DNA of 49,552 nucleotides from Parafannyhessea sp902761955. Lineage in GTDB: Bacteria > Actinomycetota > Coriobacteriia > Coriobacteriales > Atopobiaceae. Shown piece by piece: positions 31,788 through 40,180 of the stretch; position 1 is the first letter of the stretch, and each line of letters opens with the position of its first letter. The stretch covers positions 1 through 49,552 of the forward strand of contig CACWMM010000006.1 of assembly GCA_902761955.1 (NCBI GenBank). The letters are read 5' to 3'. Below the pieces are notes generated by a model. That model saw nothing but the letters and a program-made list of their open reading frames with translations. It was not told where the DNA came from and ran no database searches. Position numbers and translations under genes: made by a program.

Positions 31788-32054
31788 ATGGCAGATACCG
31801 AAAGCAGGAACGCACGTAAGGTCCGCACCGGTGAGGTCATCTCCCTCTCTGGCGACAAGACCGTCACCGTTCAGATCACCTACCGTAAGCACCACCCCAA
31901 GTACGGCAAGATGATGACCATCAGCAAGAAGCTCCACTGCCATGACGAGAAGAACGAGTGTGGCCTTGGCGACACCGTCCGCGTCATGGAGACCCGTCCC
32001 ATGTCCAAGACCAAGCGTTGGCGTGTCGTGGAGATCGTGGAGAAGGCAAAGTAA
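31788..32054 (+). CDS. rpsQ: 30S ribosomal protein S17
   Basis: uS17, an OB-fold protein binding the 5' domain of 16S rRNA. The 88 residues include RTGEVISLSGDKTVTVQI and ETRPMSKTKRWRVVEIVEKAK. RBS AGGAG lies 8 nt before ATG 31788. Confidence 0.96.
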   Translation: MADTESRNARKVRTGEVISLSGDKTVTVQITYRKHHPKYGKMMTISKKLHCHDEKNECGLGDTVRVMETRPMSKTKRWRVVEIVEKAK

Positions 32055-32080
32055 CGATCGTATTCACCCCGCCCGCCACT

Positions 32081-32100
32081 GTGCGCGCAGGCGCGCGCAC
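32081..32100 (+). other. GC-rich hairpin between rpsQ and rplN
   Basis: GTGCGCGC pairs with GCGCGCAC around AGGC in the 75-nt gap, with no T-run. It may be a processing or translational control element of the spc genes. Confidence 0.4.
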
Positions 32101-32129
32101 CTCTGGCAGGCAGGTATGGAGGAACAGCA

Positions 32130-32498
32130 ATGATCCAAATGGAGACCATGCTCAACGTCGCTGACAACAGTGGCGCTAAGCGCGTGAAGTGCATCAAGGT
32201 CATGGGTGGCTCCAAGCGCCGTTATGCTGGCCTCGCCGACGTCATCATGTGCGCCGTGCAGGAGGCTACGCCGGGCGGTTCTGTGAAGAAGGGCGATATC
32301 GTTCGTTGCGTTGTCGTCCGCACCACCAAGGAGACCCGCCGCAAGGACGGCAGCTACATCAAGTTCGACCAGAACGCCTGCGTCCTGGTCAACAAGGATG
32401 GCGAGCCCAAGGGCACCCGTATCTTCGGGCCTGTGGCACGCGAGCTGCGCGATCACAAGTACATGAAGATCGTCTCGCTCGCACCCGAGACGCTGTAG
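32130..32498 (+). CDS. rplN: 50S ribosomal protein L14
   Basis: uL14, at the subunit interface near the factor-binding site. The 122 residues run from MIQMETMLNVADNSGAKRV to the end KYMKIVSLAPETL. RBS GGAGGAA precedes ATG 32130. rplX follows after 14 nt. Confidence 0.96.
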   Translation: MIQMETMLNVADNSGAKRVKCIKVMGGSKRRYAGLADVIMCAVQEATPGGSVKKGDIVRCVVVRTTKETRRKDGSYIKFDQNACVLVNKDGEPKGTRIFGPVARELRDHKYMKIVSLAPETL

Positions 32499-32512
32499 GG
32501 GAGTGAGAACGA

Positions 32513-32827
32513 ATGGCAAAGATGAACGTTAAGAAGGGCGACCAGGTCGAGGTCCTGTCCGGCAAGGACAAGGGCAAGCGTGGCGAGGTCATCGTGGCCC
32601 TTCCCTCTGAGGGCAAGGTTGTCGTTCGTGGCGTTGCAGTCGTGAAGAAGGCTCAGCGCCCGACCCAGGCCAACCAGCAGGGCGGCATCGTCGAGAAGGA
32701 GGCCGCGATCGACGTGTCCAACGTCGCACTCGTGTGCCCCACCTGCGGCAAGGCCACGCGCGTCGGACACGCCGAGGAGGACGGCAAGAAGGTCCGCGTC
32801 TGCAAGAAGTGCGGCGCCAAGTTCTAG
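32513..32827 (+). CDS. rplX: 50S ribosomal protein L24 (four-cysteine form)
   Basis: uL24, an assembly initiator protein with an N-terminal KOW motif (KGDQVEVLSGKDKGKRGEV). The 104 residues end in a CPTCG...CKKCG pair of knuckles, a zinc-binding C-terminus seen in several Gram-positive groups. It is followed, unusually for the spc cluster, by a strong terminator. Confidence 0.96.
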   Translation: MAKMNVKKGDQVEVLSGKDKGKRGEVIVALPSEGKVVVRGVAVVKKAQRPTQANQQGGIVEKEAAIDVSNVALVCPTCGKATRVGHAEEDGKKVRVCKKCGAKF

Positions 32828-32850
32828 TCCTTCTCGCCCAGCGCGGTATC

Positions 32851-32882
32851 AAGGGACTCGTCTTCGGACGGGTCCCTTTTTT
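32851..32882 (+). terminator. Terminator after rplX, splitting the spc cluster
   Basis: AAGGGACTCGTC pairs with GACGGGTCCCTT (one G-T wobble) around a TTCG tetraloop, followed by TTTTTT. This is as strong as the end-of-operon terminators in the window. Confidence 0.92.
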
Positions 32883-33164
32883 GTGCGCTATGAATCCGCC
32901 AGCAACTGACCGCGGGGCAAAGACTGGCGAGAAGAGCGCGGCATGCCGCCAGAAGCCACCTCGGAAATAGTGTCTGATATGCGGAGATTTGCCGCAGACC
33001 AGTTCGTACTGGAAATTTGCAGTGCGAACACGTAATATTTGACCTTGCGTCTCTAGGAACGGGATAGGTATGTCTCGGGAACGGACGCACGGCTCCTGGT
33101 CACAGGGACCAGGAGGTGCGAGGACCAACCCCGCACTTAAAACCCCATGAGTGAGGAGTGCCAC
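32883..33164 (+). promoter_or_regulatory. Gap before rplE with candidate promoter
   Basis: No gene is supported in 282 bases. The sequence around 32990-33075 is AT-rich. TTGACC (33039-33044) with GATAGG or TAGGTA near 33063-33070 is one promoter option; TAATAT at 33033-33038 is another -10. One of them should drive rplE and the genes after it. Confidence 0.4.
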
Positions 33165-33722
33165 ATGGCAGACAAGTACGTTCCTCGTCTTAAGGAGATG
33201 TACGTCTCCGAGATTCGCGACGAGCTGCAGAAGAAGTTCGAGTACCAGAACGTCAACCAGATTCCGAAGATCGAGAAAATCGTCGTGAACATGGGTGTCG
33301 GCGAGGCCGCTACCGACTCCAAGGCCATCGAGGGTGCCGTTGCGGACCTTCGTGCCATCACCGGCCAGCAGCCCATGGTGACCCACGCCCGCAAGTCCAT
33401 CGCAACCTTCCACCTGCGTGAGGGCCAGGCCATCGGTGCAAAGGTCACCCTGCGCGGCAACCGCATGTACGAGTTCCTGGATCGCCTGATCTGCATCGCG
33501 ATCCCCCGCATCCGCGACTTCCGCGGCATCAGCAGCAAGTCCTTCGACGGCCACGGCAACTTCTCCATGGGCGTCACCGAGCAGCTGATCTTCCCCGAGA
33601 TCGACTTCGACAAGATCGATCACACCCGCGGTATGGACATCACCATCGTGACCACCGCCCCGACTGACGAGGAGGGTAGGGCGCTCATCGCGGCCTTCCA
33701 CTTCCCGTTCAAGAAGGACTAG
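33165..33722 (+). CDS. rplE: 50S ribosomal protein L5
   Basis: uL5, which binds 5S rRNA in the central protuberance. The 185 residues include KIEKIVVNMGVGEA, FHLREGQAIGAKVTLRG and DFRGISSKSFDGHGNFSMG. ATG 33165 has GAGGAG 6 nt upstream; an in-frame ATG at 33147 has no ribosome-binding site. Confidence 0.96.
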   Translation: MADKYVPRLKEMYVSEIRDELQKKFEYQNVNQIPKIEKIVVNMGVGEAATDSKAIEGAVADLRAITGQQPMVTHARKSIATFHLREGQAIGAKVTLRGNRMYEFLDRLICIAIPRIRDFRGISSKSFDGHGNFSMGVTEQLIFPEIDFDKIDHTRGMDITIVTTAPTDEEGRALIAAFHFPFKKD

Positions 33723-33741
33723 TCAATATAGTTTGTCAAAC

Positions 33742-33762
33742 ACCCCGGCGGGGTGCCGGGGT
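33742..33762 (+). other. Hairpin between rplE and rpsN
   Basis: ACCCCGGC pairs with GCCGGGGT around a 5-nt loop, then CTCTTCCT. It is a weak attenuator or processing hairpin just upstream of the rpsN ribosome-binding site. Confidence 0.45.
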
Positions 33763-33782
33763 CTCTTCCTGAAGGAGGATTT

Positions 33783-33968
33783 GTGGCTAAGACATCGATG
33801 ATCGTCAAGGCGAACCGCGAGCCGAAGTTTTCGACGCGCAAGCAGAACCGTTGCCAGCGCTGTGGCCGACCCCACTCCGTCTATCGCAAGTTCGGTCTCT
33901 GCCGTGTCTGCTTCCGCGAGATGGCGAGCAAGGGCGAGCTCCCTGGCGTCACCAAGGCTTCTTGGTAG
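33783..33968 (+). CDS. rpsN: 30S ribosomal protein S14, type Z (zinc-binding)
   Basis: uS14 of the short zinc form. The 61 residues (AKTSMIVKANREPKF...) carry CQRC and CRVC pairs separated by the usual 12 residues. The start GTG 33783 has AAGGAGG 4 nt upstream. Confidence 0.95.
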   Translation: MAKTSMIVKANREPKFSTRKQNRCQRCGRPHSVYRKFGLCRVCFREMASKGELPGVTKASW

Positions 33969-34055
33969 CAAAGGGCTCTGGCGTTTAGGCATCCTCGCTA
34001 CGGGCTTGGATGAACCAGACGCGCAGTTTCATCACTAACGAAGGAGAAGGAATCA

Positions 34056-34454
34056 ATGAAGGTTACTGATCCCATCGCAGACATGCTGACGCGCATTCGC
34101 AACGCTAACTCTGCCGGCAAGTCCGAGGTCTCCATGCCCTCGAGCAAGGTCCTGGTTGAGATCGCTCGCGTCATCTGCGAGGAGGGCTACATCAAGAGCT
34201 ATGAGGTCGAGGACACCAAGCCTCAGAAGACCCTCCACATCACGCTCAAGTATGGCGCCCGTCACGCAAAGGTCATTCGCGGCATCCGTCGCGTCTCCAA
34301 GCTTGGCCTTCGCATCTACACCACCGCAGCTGACATGCCGCGCGTCCAGGGTGGTCTCGGCACTGCCGTCATCTCCACCTCCAAGGGCATGATGTGCGAC
34401 CGCGATGCTCGCAAGCTCGGCATCGGCGGCGAGGTCATCTGCTACATCTGGTAA
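34056..34454 (+). CDS. rpsH: 30S ribosomal protein S8
   Basis: uS8, a central-domain assembly protein that in E. coli represses the spc operon. The 132 residues include DPIADMLTRIRNANSAGKSEV and the C-terminal block GGLGTAVISTSKGMMCDRDA. RBS AAGGAGAAGG precedes ATG 34056. Confidence 0.96.
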   Translation: MKVTDPIADMLTRIRNANSAGKSEVSMPSSKVLVEIARVICEEGYIKSYEVEDTKPQKTLHITLKYGARHAKVIRGIRRVSKLGLRIYTTAADMPRVQGGLGTAVISTSKGMMCDRDARKLGIGGEVICYIW

Positions 34455-34484
34455 CCAACGGACGAATCTAGATAGGAGGAGACA

Positions 34485-35021
34485 ATGTCTCGTATTGGTA
34501 AGAAGCCTGTCACGGTTCCCGCTGGTGTTACTGTGACCATCGATGGCGCCACCGTTACGGTCAAGGGCGGCAAGGGCGAGCTCACTCGCACCTTCTCCGA
34601 CCTGGTGACCATCGCTCAGGAGGGTTCCGAGGTTCTCGTTACCCGCAACGACGAGTCCACTGAGTCCAACGCTCAGCAGGGTCTCACCCGCACCCTCATC
34701 CACAACATGGTGATCGGCGTCTCCGAGGGCTTCGCCAAGAAGCTCGAGCTGACCGGCGTCGGCTACCGTGCCGCTCTCAAGGGCACTGGCCTCGACCTCT
34801 CCCTTGGCTACTCTCACCCCGTCCTCGTCGATGCTCCCGAGGGCATCACCTTCGAGGTTCCTGACAACACCCACATCGTTGTCAAGGGCATCTCGAAGGA
34901 GCAGGTCGGCCAGGTTGCCGCCGAGGTCCGCGCCAAGCGTCCGCCCGAGCCTTACAAGGGCAAGGGCATCCACTACGAAGGCGAGCACATTCGTAGGAAG
35001 CTCGGCAAGGCTGGTAAGTAG
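34485..35021 (+). CDS. rplF: 50S ribosomal protein L6
   Basis: uL6, near the sarcin-ricin loop. The 178 residues include MSRIGKKPVTVPAGV and the C-terminal signature RAKRPPEPYKGKGIHYEGE. RBS TAGGAGGAG precedes ATG 34485. Confidence 0.97.
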   Translation: MSRIGKKPVTVPAGVTVTIDGATVTVKGGKGELTRTFSDLVTIAQEGSEVLVTRNDESTESNAQQGLTRTLIHNMVIGVSEGFAKKLELTGVGYRAALKGTGLDLSLGYSHPVLVDAPEGITFEVPDNTHIVVKGISKEQVGQVAAEVRAKRPPEPYKGKGIHYEGEHIRRKLGKAGK

Positions 35022-35083
35022 TCTTCGCTAGGCCATAAATAAGACCATCACCCCGTCAGGTGATGGCGATTGAAGGAGAAGGT

Positions 35084-35452
35084 ATGAACAAGAACCAGGC
35101 TAAGCGTGCGAGCCTTCAGCGCCGTAAGCGCCGCGTTCGCGCCAAAGTTTTCGGCACCGCCGAGCGTCCTCGTCTGAGCGTCCACCGTACCAACGCTCAC
35201 ATCTACGCCCAGGTCATCGACGACCAGGATGGCAAGACCATCTGCTCCGCCTCTACCCTGAGCCCCGAGTTCAAGGAGACCGGCAAGATCGGCTCCAACA
35301 AGGAGGCTGCGGAGTTCGTCGGCAAGCTCATTGGCGAGCGTGCCGTCGCCAAGGGTGTTACCGAGGTCACTTTTGACCGCGGTGGCTTCATCTATCACGG
35401 CCGCGTCCAGGCTCTGGCAGACGGTGCCCGTGCCGCGGGCCTGAAGTTCTAG
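35084..35452 (+). CDS. rplR: 50S ribosomal protein L18
   Basis: uL18, a 5S rRNA-binding protein. The 122 residues include RASLQRRKRRVRAKVFGTAERPRL and a C-terminus with FDRGGFIYHGRVQALADGAR. ATG 35084 follows AAGGAGAAGG. The gap upstream has a small hairpin, CCATCACC/GGTGATGG (about 35046-35065). Confidence 0.96.
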   Translation: MNKNQAKRASLQRRKRRVRAKVFGTAERPRLSVHRTNAHIYAQVIDDQDGKTICSASTLSPEFKETGKIGSNKEAAEFVGKLIGERAVAKGVTEVTFDRGGFIYHGRVQALADGARAAGLKF

Positions 35453-35463
35453 GAGGAATTTGA

Positions 35464-35985
35464 ATGCCACGTGATCGTAAGCGCCAGAATGACTCCGATC
35501 TTCAGGAGCGCGTAGTCTACATCCACCGTGTTTCCAAGACCGTTAAGGGCGGCCACCGTATGTCGCTCGTCGCTCTCGTCGTCGTCGGTGACGGCAAGGG
35601 CAACATCGGCCTTGGTCAGGGTAAGTCCGCCGAGGTCCCTCTGGCCATCCAGAAGGGCGTCGAGGACGCAAAGAAGAACATGTTCCACGTCCCCGTTACC
35701 GCCGGCGGCTCGATTCCTCACCCCGTCGACGGCCACTTCGGCGCTGGCCATGTTCTGATTAAGCCGGCTATCGAGGGTACCGGTGTCATCGCCGGTGGCC
35801 CCGTCCGTCCGCTCTTCGAGCTCGCTGGTATCACCAACGTGCTGTCCAAGTCGCTCGGTACCGACAACGCTCTCAACATCATCAAGGCTGCCGCCGAGGG
35901 CCTCAAGTCCCTCTCCAGCCCTGAGCAGGCTGCTGAGCGTCGTGGCCTTACCGTCAGCGAGATGTTCAACGGTAAGGAGGACTAA
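35464..35985 (+). CDS. rpsE: 30S ribosomal protein S5
   Basis: uS5, at the mRNA entry and decoding region. The 173 residues include the N-terminal double-stranded RNA-binding fold (RVVYIHRVSKTVKGG) and GDGKGNIGLGQGKSAEVPLA. The spectinomycin loop appears normal. RBS GGAGGAATTTGA is upstream, within 11 nt of the rplR stop. Confidence 0.96.
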   Translation: MPRDRKRQNDSDLQERVVYIHRVSKTVKGGHRMSLVALVVVGDGKGNIGLGQGKSAEVPLAIQKGVEDAKKNMFHVPVTAGGSIPHPVDGHFGAGHVLIKPAIEGTGVIAGGPVRPLFELAGITNVLSKSLGTDNALNIIKAAAEGLKSLSSPEQAAERRGLTVSEMFNGKED

Positions 35986-35987
35986 CT

Positions 35988-36179
35988 ATGGCAGACGAGA
36001 AGAAGCTCACTGTCAAGCTCGTCCGCAGCGCCGTCGCGTCGGTCAAGAAGGACCAGACGAGGACCTGCTTCGCCATGGGTCTCCGCAAGATCGGCGACGT
36101 CGCCGTGCTGCCCGACAACCCGAGCGTTCGTGGAATGATCTTCAAGGTCAAGCACCTTGTTGAGGTTGAAGAGAACTAA
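35988..36179 (+). CDS. rpmD: 50S ribosomal protein L30
   Basis: uL30, a small large-subunit protein. The 63 residues include KLTVKLVRSAVASVKKDQTR and GLRKIGDVAVLPDNPSVRGM. It starts 2 nt after the rpsE stop, with AAGGAGG inside the end of rpsE. Confidence 0.96.
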   Translation: MADEKKLTVKLVRSAVASVKKDQTRTCFAMGLRKIGDVAVLPDNPSVRGMIFKVKHLVEVEEN

Positions 36180-36191
36180 GGAGTCAACCAA

Positions 36192-36641
36192 ATGCAGCTC
36201 AATGATCTTCGCCCCGCGGAGGGCTCCAAGAAGTCCCGCAAGCGCATCGGCCGCGGCAACTCTTCTGGCCACGGTACCACCGCTGGTCGCGGCACCAATG
36301 GTCAGCTCTCCCGCTCTGGTGGCGGCAAGGGTGCCGGCTTCGAGGGTGGCCAGACCCAGCTCGCGATGCGCCTTCCTAAGCTCCCTGGCTTCGTGAACCA
36401 CAACCGCGTCGAGTACGCTCCCGTGAACGTCGCTCGACTCGAGGCTCTCTTCGCCGACGGCGAGACCGTCGACGGCGAGTCCCTGATGGCCAAGGGCGTC
36501 ATCAAGCACGACTACATCCCCGTCAAGGTCCTCGGCGACGGCGAGATTACCAAGAAGCTCACCGTCAAGGTCGACAAGGTCTCCGCTTCCGCCAAGGCCA
36601 AGATTGAGGCGGCTGGAGGAAAGGTCGAGCAGGCGTGCTAA
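36192..36641 (+). CDS. rplO: 50S ribosomal protein L15
   Basis: uL15, a late assembly protein. The 149 residues have the Gly-rich basic N-terminus (RKRIGRGNSSGHGTTAGRG) and EGGQTQLAMRLPKLPGF. Its 3' end overlaps the secY start by 7 nt. Confidence 0.96.
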   Translation: MQLNDLRPAEGSKKSRKRIGRGNSSGHGTTAGRGTNGQLSRSGGGKGAGFEGGQTQLAMRLPKLPGFVNHNRVEYAPVNVARLEALFADGETVDGESLMAKGVIKHDYIPVKVLGDGEITKKLTVKVDKVSASAKAKIEAAGGKVEQAC

Positions 36642-37915
36642 AGGGAATCGCAAATGCGTTCCGCATTCCGGAGCTCAGGAAGAAGATTCTGATCACCATC
36701 GGAATCCTCGCCCTGTATCGCTTTGGTGCCTATCTGCCCGCCCCGGGCGTGCCGTTCGCGAGCATGCTCGAGGCGTTCCAGACGGCTGCCGCCGGTAGCG
36801 GTGCCATCGCGGTGCTCAACCTGTTCTCTGGTGGCGCTCTTTCCCGCGTCTCCGTCTTCAGCCTCGGAATTATGCCTTACATCACTGCGCAGATTATTCT
36901 GCAGATGTTCCAGGCTGTCATTCCTTCCCTTGGAGAGCTCGCAAAGGAGGGAGAGTCCGGCCAGCGCAAGATCACGCAGTACACGCGTTACCTTACGATC
37001 GGCCTCGCGCTCATCAACGCGATCGGTTACCTCTTCCTCTTCAAGAGCTACGGCATCGATTTCTCCCAGCTCGGCTTCCCCGAGTTCATCGAGGACATCG
37101 TGATTGTTGGCGTGCTTCTTACCGGCGCCATCATAATCATGTGGCTTGGCGAGGTCATCACGCAGCGTGGCATAGGCAACGGCATGTCGCTTATCATCTT
37201 TGCGAACATCATGGCCGGCCTTCCCTCTGCCCTGATCTCCTCGGTCAAGACCTCGAGCACGGGAGCCGTCGTTACGCTTGTTACCGTGCTGGTGATGATT
37301 GCGATCATCCCCGTGATCGTCTACATCGAGCGCGGACAACGCCGTATTCCGGTTCAGTATGCGAAGAGGGTCGTTGGTAGAAGGATCATGGGTGGACAGT
37401 CCACCTATCTTCCGATCAAGGTGAACACGGCTGGTGTCGTGCCTATCATCTTCGCATCCGCTCTTCTCTACCTGCCGGCGCAGCTTGCAGTTTTCTTCCC
37501 CAACGTGGGATGGATTCAGTTCGTTGCGAACGCGCTTGCCTCCGGTTGGGTGAACTGGGTGCTCTCCGTTCTTCTCATCGTGTTCTTCGCGTACTTCTAC
37601 ACCTCTATGGTGTTTAACCCGGATGAGACTGCCGACCAGCTTCGCAAGGCAGGCGGCTTCATCCCGGGCGTGCGCCCCGGCAACGCCACCGCCGAGTACA
37701 TCAAGAGCGTGCTTGATCACATCACGCTTCCTGGTGCGCTCTTCATGGCGGTCCTGGCCGTCGTTCCTTCCATCCTGTTCTCCATCACGGGCAACACCCT
37801 GATGCAGTCCTTTGGCGGAACCTCGGTCCTGATCATGGTCGGCGTGGCCATGGACACGATCTCTCAGCTTGAGAGCCAGCTGAAGATGCACAACTACGAG
37901 GGCTTCTTCAAGTAG
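36635..37915 (+). CDS. secY: Preprotein translocase subunit SecY
   Basis: Channel subunit of the Sec translocon, 426 residues with ten predicted membrane helices. Family signatures are visible: ALYRFGAYLPAPGV, GIMPYITAQIILQMFQAV, GQRRIPVQYAKR in a cytoplasmic loop, and GGFIPGVRPGNATAEYI. GTG 36635 is the only in-frame start near the conserved N-terminus and overlaps rplO, with GGAGGA about 13 nt upstream, so translational coupling is likely. A strong terminator follows. Confidence 0.97.
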   Translation: MLKGIANAFRIPELRKKILITIGILALYRFGAYLPAPGVPFASMLEAFQTAAAGSGAIAVLNLFSGGALSRVSVFSLGIMPYITAQIILQMFQAVIPSLGELAKEGESGQRKITQYTRYLTIGLALINAIGYLFLFKSYGIDFSQLGFPEFIEDIVIVGVLLTGAIIIMWLGEVITQRGIGNGMSLIIFANIMAGLPSALISSVKTSSTGAVVTLVTVLVMIAIIPVIVYIERGQRRIPVQYAKRVVGRRIMGGQSTYLPIKVNTAGVVPIIFASALLYLPAQLAVFFPNVGWIQFVANALASGWVNWVLSVLLIVFFAYFYTSMVFNPDETADQLRKAGGFIPGVRPGNATAEYIKSVLDHITLPGALFMAVLAVVPSILFSITGNTLMQSFGGTSVLIMVGVAMDTISQLESQLKMHNYEGFFK

Positions 37916-37949
37916 CCTTCGGACTGCGTCGAACGCGCAACCACACGGG

Positions 37950-37978
37950 GAGGGGGCCTTCGGGCTCCCTCTTTTTTT
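37950..37978 (+). terminator. Terminator after secY
   Basis: GAGGGGGCC pairs with GGCTCCCTC (one G-T wobble) around TTCG, then seven T. Confidence 0.93.
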
Positions 37979-38125
37979 GCAAAGTGACTTAACAGCGGCC
38001 CGTCTGCCAGAACGATACGCCAATTCCCATGTTGCGAACGACAATGTCCCTGTTTAGGGGCTAGACTAGGGTTGTTGGTGCGTCGAGAGAGGTACGGCGC
38101 AATGCTATGCGAAAGGTGGAAACCC

Positions 38126-38752
38126 ATGAAGATCGTCCTTCTCGGCGCCCCGGGTGCTGGCAAGGGAACCCAGGCACAGAAGCTCGTCGCGGACTACGGC
38201 GTGGCCCACATCTCTACGGGCGACCTGCTCCGTGCGGCCGTCAAGGCTCAGTCGAAGCTTGGCGTCGAGGCCAAGGGGTACATGGATGCGGGCAAACTCG
38301 TTCCCGACCAGCTGGTTATCGACCTGGTGAAGGAGCGCCTTGCGCAGAATGACGCTCAGAAGGGCTTCATCCTCGATGGCTTCCCGCGCAACACCGCTCA
38401 GGCCGAGGTGCTCGACAAGGAGCTTTCCGACATGGGCATCGCGCTCGATGCGGCACTTCTTGTGGACGTGAAGGCTGACGTGATCATCAACCGTTTGAGC
38501 TCCAGGCGGACGTGTCGCTCCTGCGGATACACTGCTGGCGCCGGCGTCGACGTCTGCCCCCGCTGCGGCGGCGAGATGTACCAGCGCGACGACGACAAGC
38601 CCGAGACCATCAAGAAGCGCCTGGACACCTACGAGAGCCAGACCGCTCCGCTGGTTGGGTACTACCGCGAGCATGGCATCCTGAAGGAGGTTGACGGAGA
38701 CCGTCCCGTCGACGAGGTGTACGCCGACGTCAAGGTGCTCCTTGGTCTATGA
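38126..38752 (+). CDS. adk: Adenylate kinase (zinc-LID form)
   Basis: Converts ATP and AMP to two ADP. The 208 residues begin MKIVLLGAPGAGKGTQAQK with the P-loop at residues 7-14. AMP-site segments STGDLLRAAV and LDGFPRNTAQAE are present. The LID contains CRSCG...CPRCG, the structural zinc site of Gram-positive enzymes. ATG 38126 has AAAGGTGGA upstream. Its stop overlaps the map start in ATGA. Confidence 0.97.
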   Translation: MKIVLLGAPGAGKGTQAQKLVADYGVAHISTGDLLRAAVKAQSKLGVEAKGYMDAGKLVPDQLVIDLVKERLAQNDAQKGFILDGFPRNTAQAEVLDKELSDMGIALDAALLVDVKADVIINRLSSRRTCRSCGYTAGAGVDVCPRCGGEMYQRDDDKPETIKKRLDTYESQTAPLVGYYREHGILKEVDGDRPVDEVYADVKVLLGL

Positions 38753-39552
38753 TCCACATCAAGTCCCAGCTAGACATGGACACGTACCGCGCAAGCGCCG
38801 GGGACCTCTCCAAGAGGGCCCTGCGCCTTGCGGGGTCTCTTGCTAAGCCGGGAACGAGCACGAAGCAGATCGACCAGGCGGTCGAGGGCTTTATCAGGCA
38901 GAACGGCGCCAAGCCCGGCTTCAAGGGCTACGGAGGCTTCCCGGGCAGCATCTGTGCCTCTGTAAACGACGAGGTCGTGCACGGCATTCCCTCGCCGGAG
39001 GTGTTCCTGCGCGACGGCGACATCATCTCCGTGGACGTGGGTGCGAACAAGGCCGGATGGGCGGGCGACAACGCGTGGACGTTCTACGTGGGCACGGTTT
39101 CCGACCAGGTCAAGGGCTTGTGCGAGTGCGCTCGGGACTGCCTTAAGGACGCCATAGAGCAGGCGGTCCCCGGCAATCGCCTTGGCGACGTTGGCTACGC
39201 CGTTCAGTCAAAGGCCGAGAAGAACGGCTACGGTGTTGTGCGCGACTACGTGGGCCACGGCGTGGGCTACTCGATGCACGAGGACCCGAACGTCCCGAAC
39301 TACGGCAAGAAGGGCAGGGGGGTGCTGCTTCAGGTGGGCATGATGATTGCCATCGAGCCCATGCTCACGCTAGGACTTGCCCAGACCCACGTGCGGCGGA
39401 ACGGCTGGACCGTGGTGACGGACGACGGCCTGCCTGCCGCCCACTACGAGAACACGATCGGCATCACCAAGGATGGCCCCGTCATCCTGACACAGGACTC
39501 GTTTGGCCCATGGTGCCGCATGCAAGGCGGCAAAGTGGGCTCAGAGGAATAG
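38749..39552 (+). CDS. map: Methionine aminopeptidase, type I
   Basis: Removes N-terminal methionine from nascent proteins. The 267 residues carry the five metal ligands: Asp in VDVGANKAGW, Asp in AGDNAWTF, His in GHGVGYSMHED, Glu in AIEPMLT and Glu in HYENTIGITKDG. It is translationally coupled to adk by a 4-nt overlap. Confidence 0.96.
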   Translation: MIHIKSQLDMDTYRASAGDLSKRALRLAGSLAKPGTSTKQIDQAVEGFIRQNGAKPGFKGYGGFPGSICASVNDEVVHGIPSPEVFLRDGDIISVDVGANKAGWAGDNAWTFYVGTVSDQVKGLCECARDCLKDAIEQAVPGNRLGDVGYAVQSKAEKNGYGVVRDYVGHGVGYSMHEDPNVPNYGKKGRGVLLQVGMMIAIEPMLTLGLAQTHVRRNGWTVVTDDGLPAAHYENTIGITKDGPVILTQDSFGPWCRMQGGKVGSEE

Positions 39553-39620
39553 CGGAGCACGGCGCCAGGCTCTTCTCGTCTGGCGATATGTGCACCAAAG
39601 ATGAATCGACCGGCACGTCA

Positions 39621-39649
39621 TGGACGTGCTGTGTTGATTTATGTATGAT
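39621..39649 (+). promoter_or_regulatory. Promoter for infA and the alpha operon
   Basis: TGGACG (39621-39626) and TATGAT (39644-39649) are 17 bp apart, 38 nt upstream of the infA start. Confidence 0.6.
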
Positions 39650-39687
39650 ATTCAGTCGCTGTGATTCACAGGGAGAAAGTAGGCAAG

Positions 39688-39906
39688 GTGGCAAAGCAAA
39701 GCGGAATCGAGCTGGAGGGAAAGGTCATCGAACCCCTTCCCAACGCAATGTTCAACGTTGAGCTCGAGAACGGGAAGACGATCCTCTGCACCATCTCGGG
39801 CAAGATCAGGATGAACTACATCCGCATCCTGCCGGGAGACAAGGTCGTGGTGGAGATTTCCCCGTACGACCTCACGAAGGGTCGCATCACCTATCGCTAC
39901 AAGTAG
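39688..39906 (+). CDS. infA: Translation initiation factor IF-1
   Basis: OB-fold factor that occupies the A site during initiation. The 72 residues starting at GTG 39688 (AKQSGIELEGKVIEPLPN) match the family length; an upstream in-frame GTG at 39661 would add nine atypical residues. It ends with the conserved SPYDLTKGRITYRYK. Confidence 0.95.
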   Translation: MAKQSGIELEGKVIEPLPNAMFNVELENGKTILCTISGKIRMNYIRILPGDKVVVEISPYDLTKGRITYRYK

Positions 39907-40051
39907 TCCCTTGTGGACGTGCGTCCGTGTGGGCGCATCCGGCCTTGGATATTCACGCCTGCGGCTGGGCGAGTACATAGAGGCGTCTTAGCACCACCTG
40001 AGGCGTCGAGCAACACCAGTTCGTGTTAGAACTACCGAAAGGAAACGCAAA

Positions 40052-40165
40052 ATGAAGGTACGTCCTTCGGTCAAGAAGATGTGCGACAAGTGCAAGATCA
40101 TTCGTCGCCATGGCAAGGTTTACGTGATCTGCGAGAACCCTCGCCACAAGCAGCGTCAGGGCTAA
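40052..40165 (+). CDS. rpmJ: 50S ribosomal protein L36 (zinc-binding form)
   Basis: bL36, 37 residues from MKVRPSVKKMCDKC to RHKQRQG. The C, C, C, H zinc ligands are present (CDKC, ICENPRH). RBS AAAGGAAA precedes ATG 40052. The 145-nt gap from infA holds no other gene. Confidence 0.96.
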   Translation: MKVRPSVKKMCDKCKIIRRHGKVYVICENPRHKQRQG

Positions 40166-40180
40166 GAGAGGAGCTCGAAG

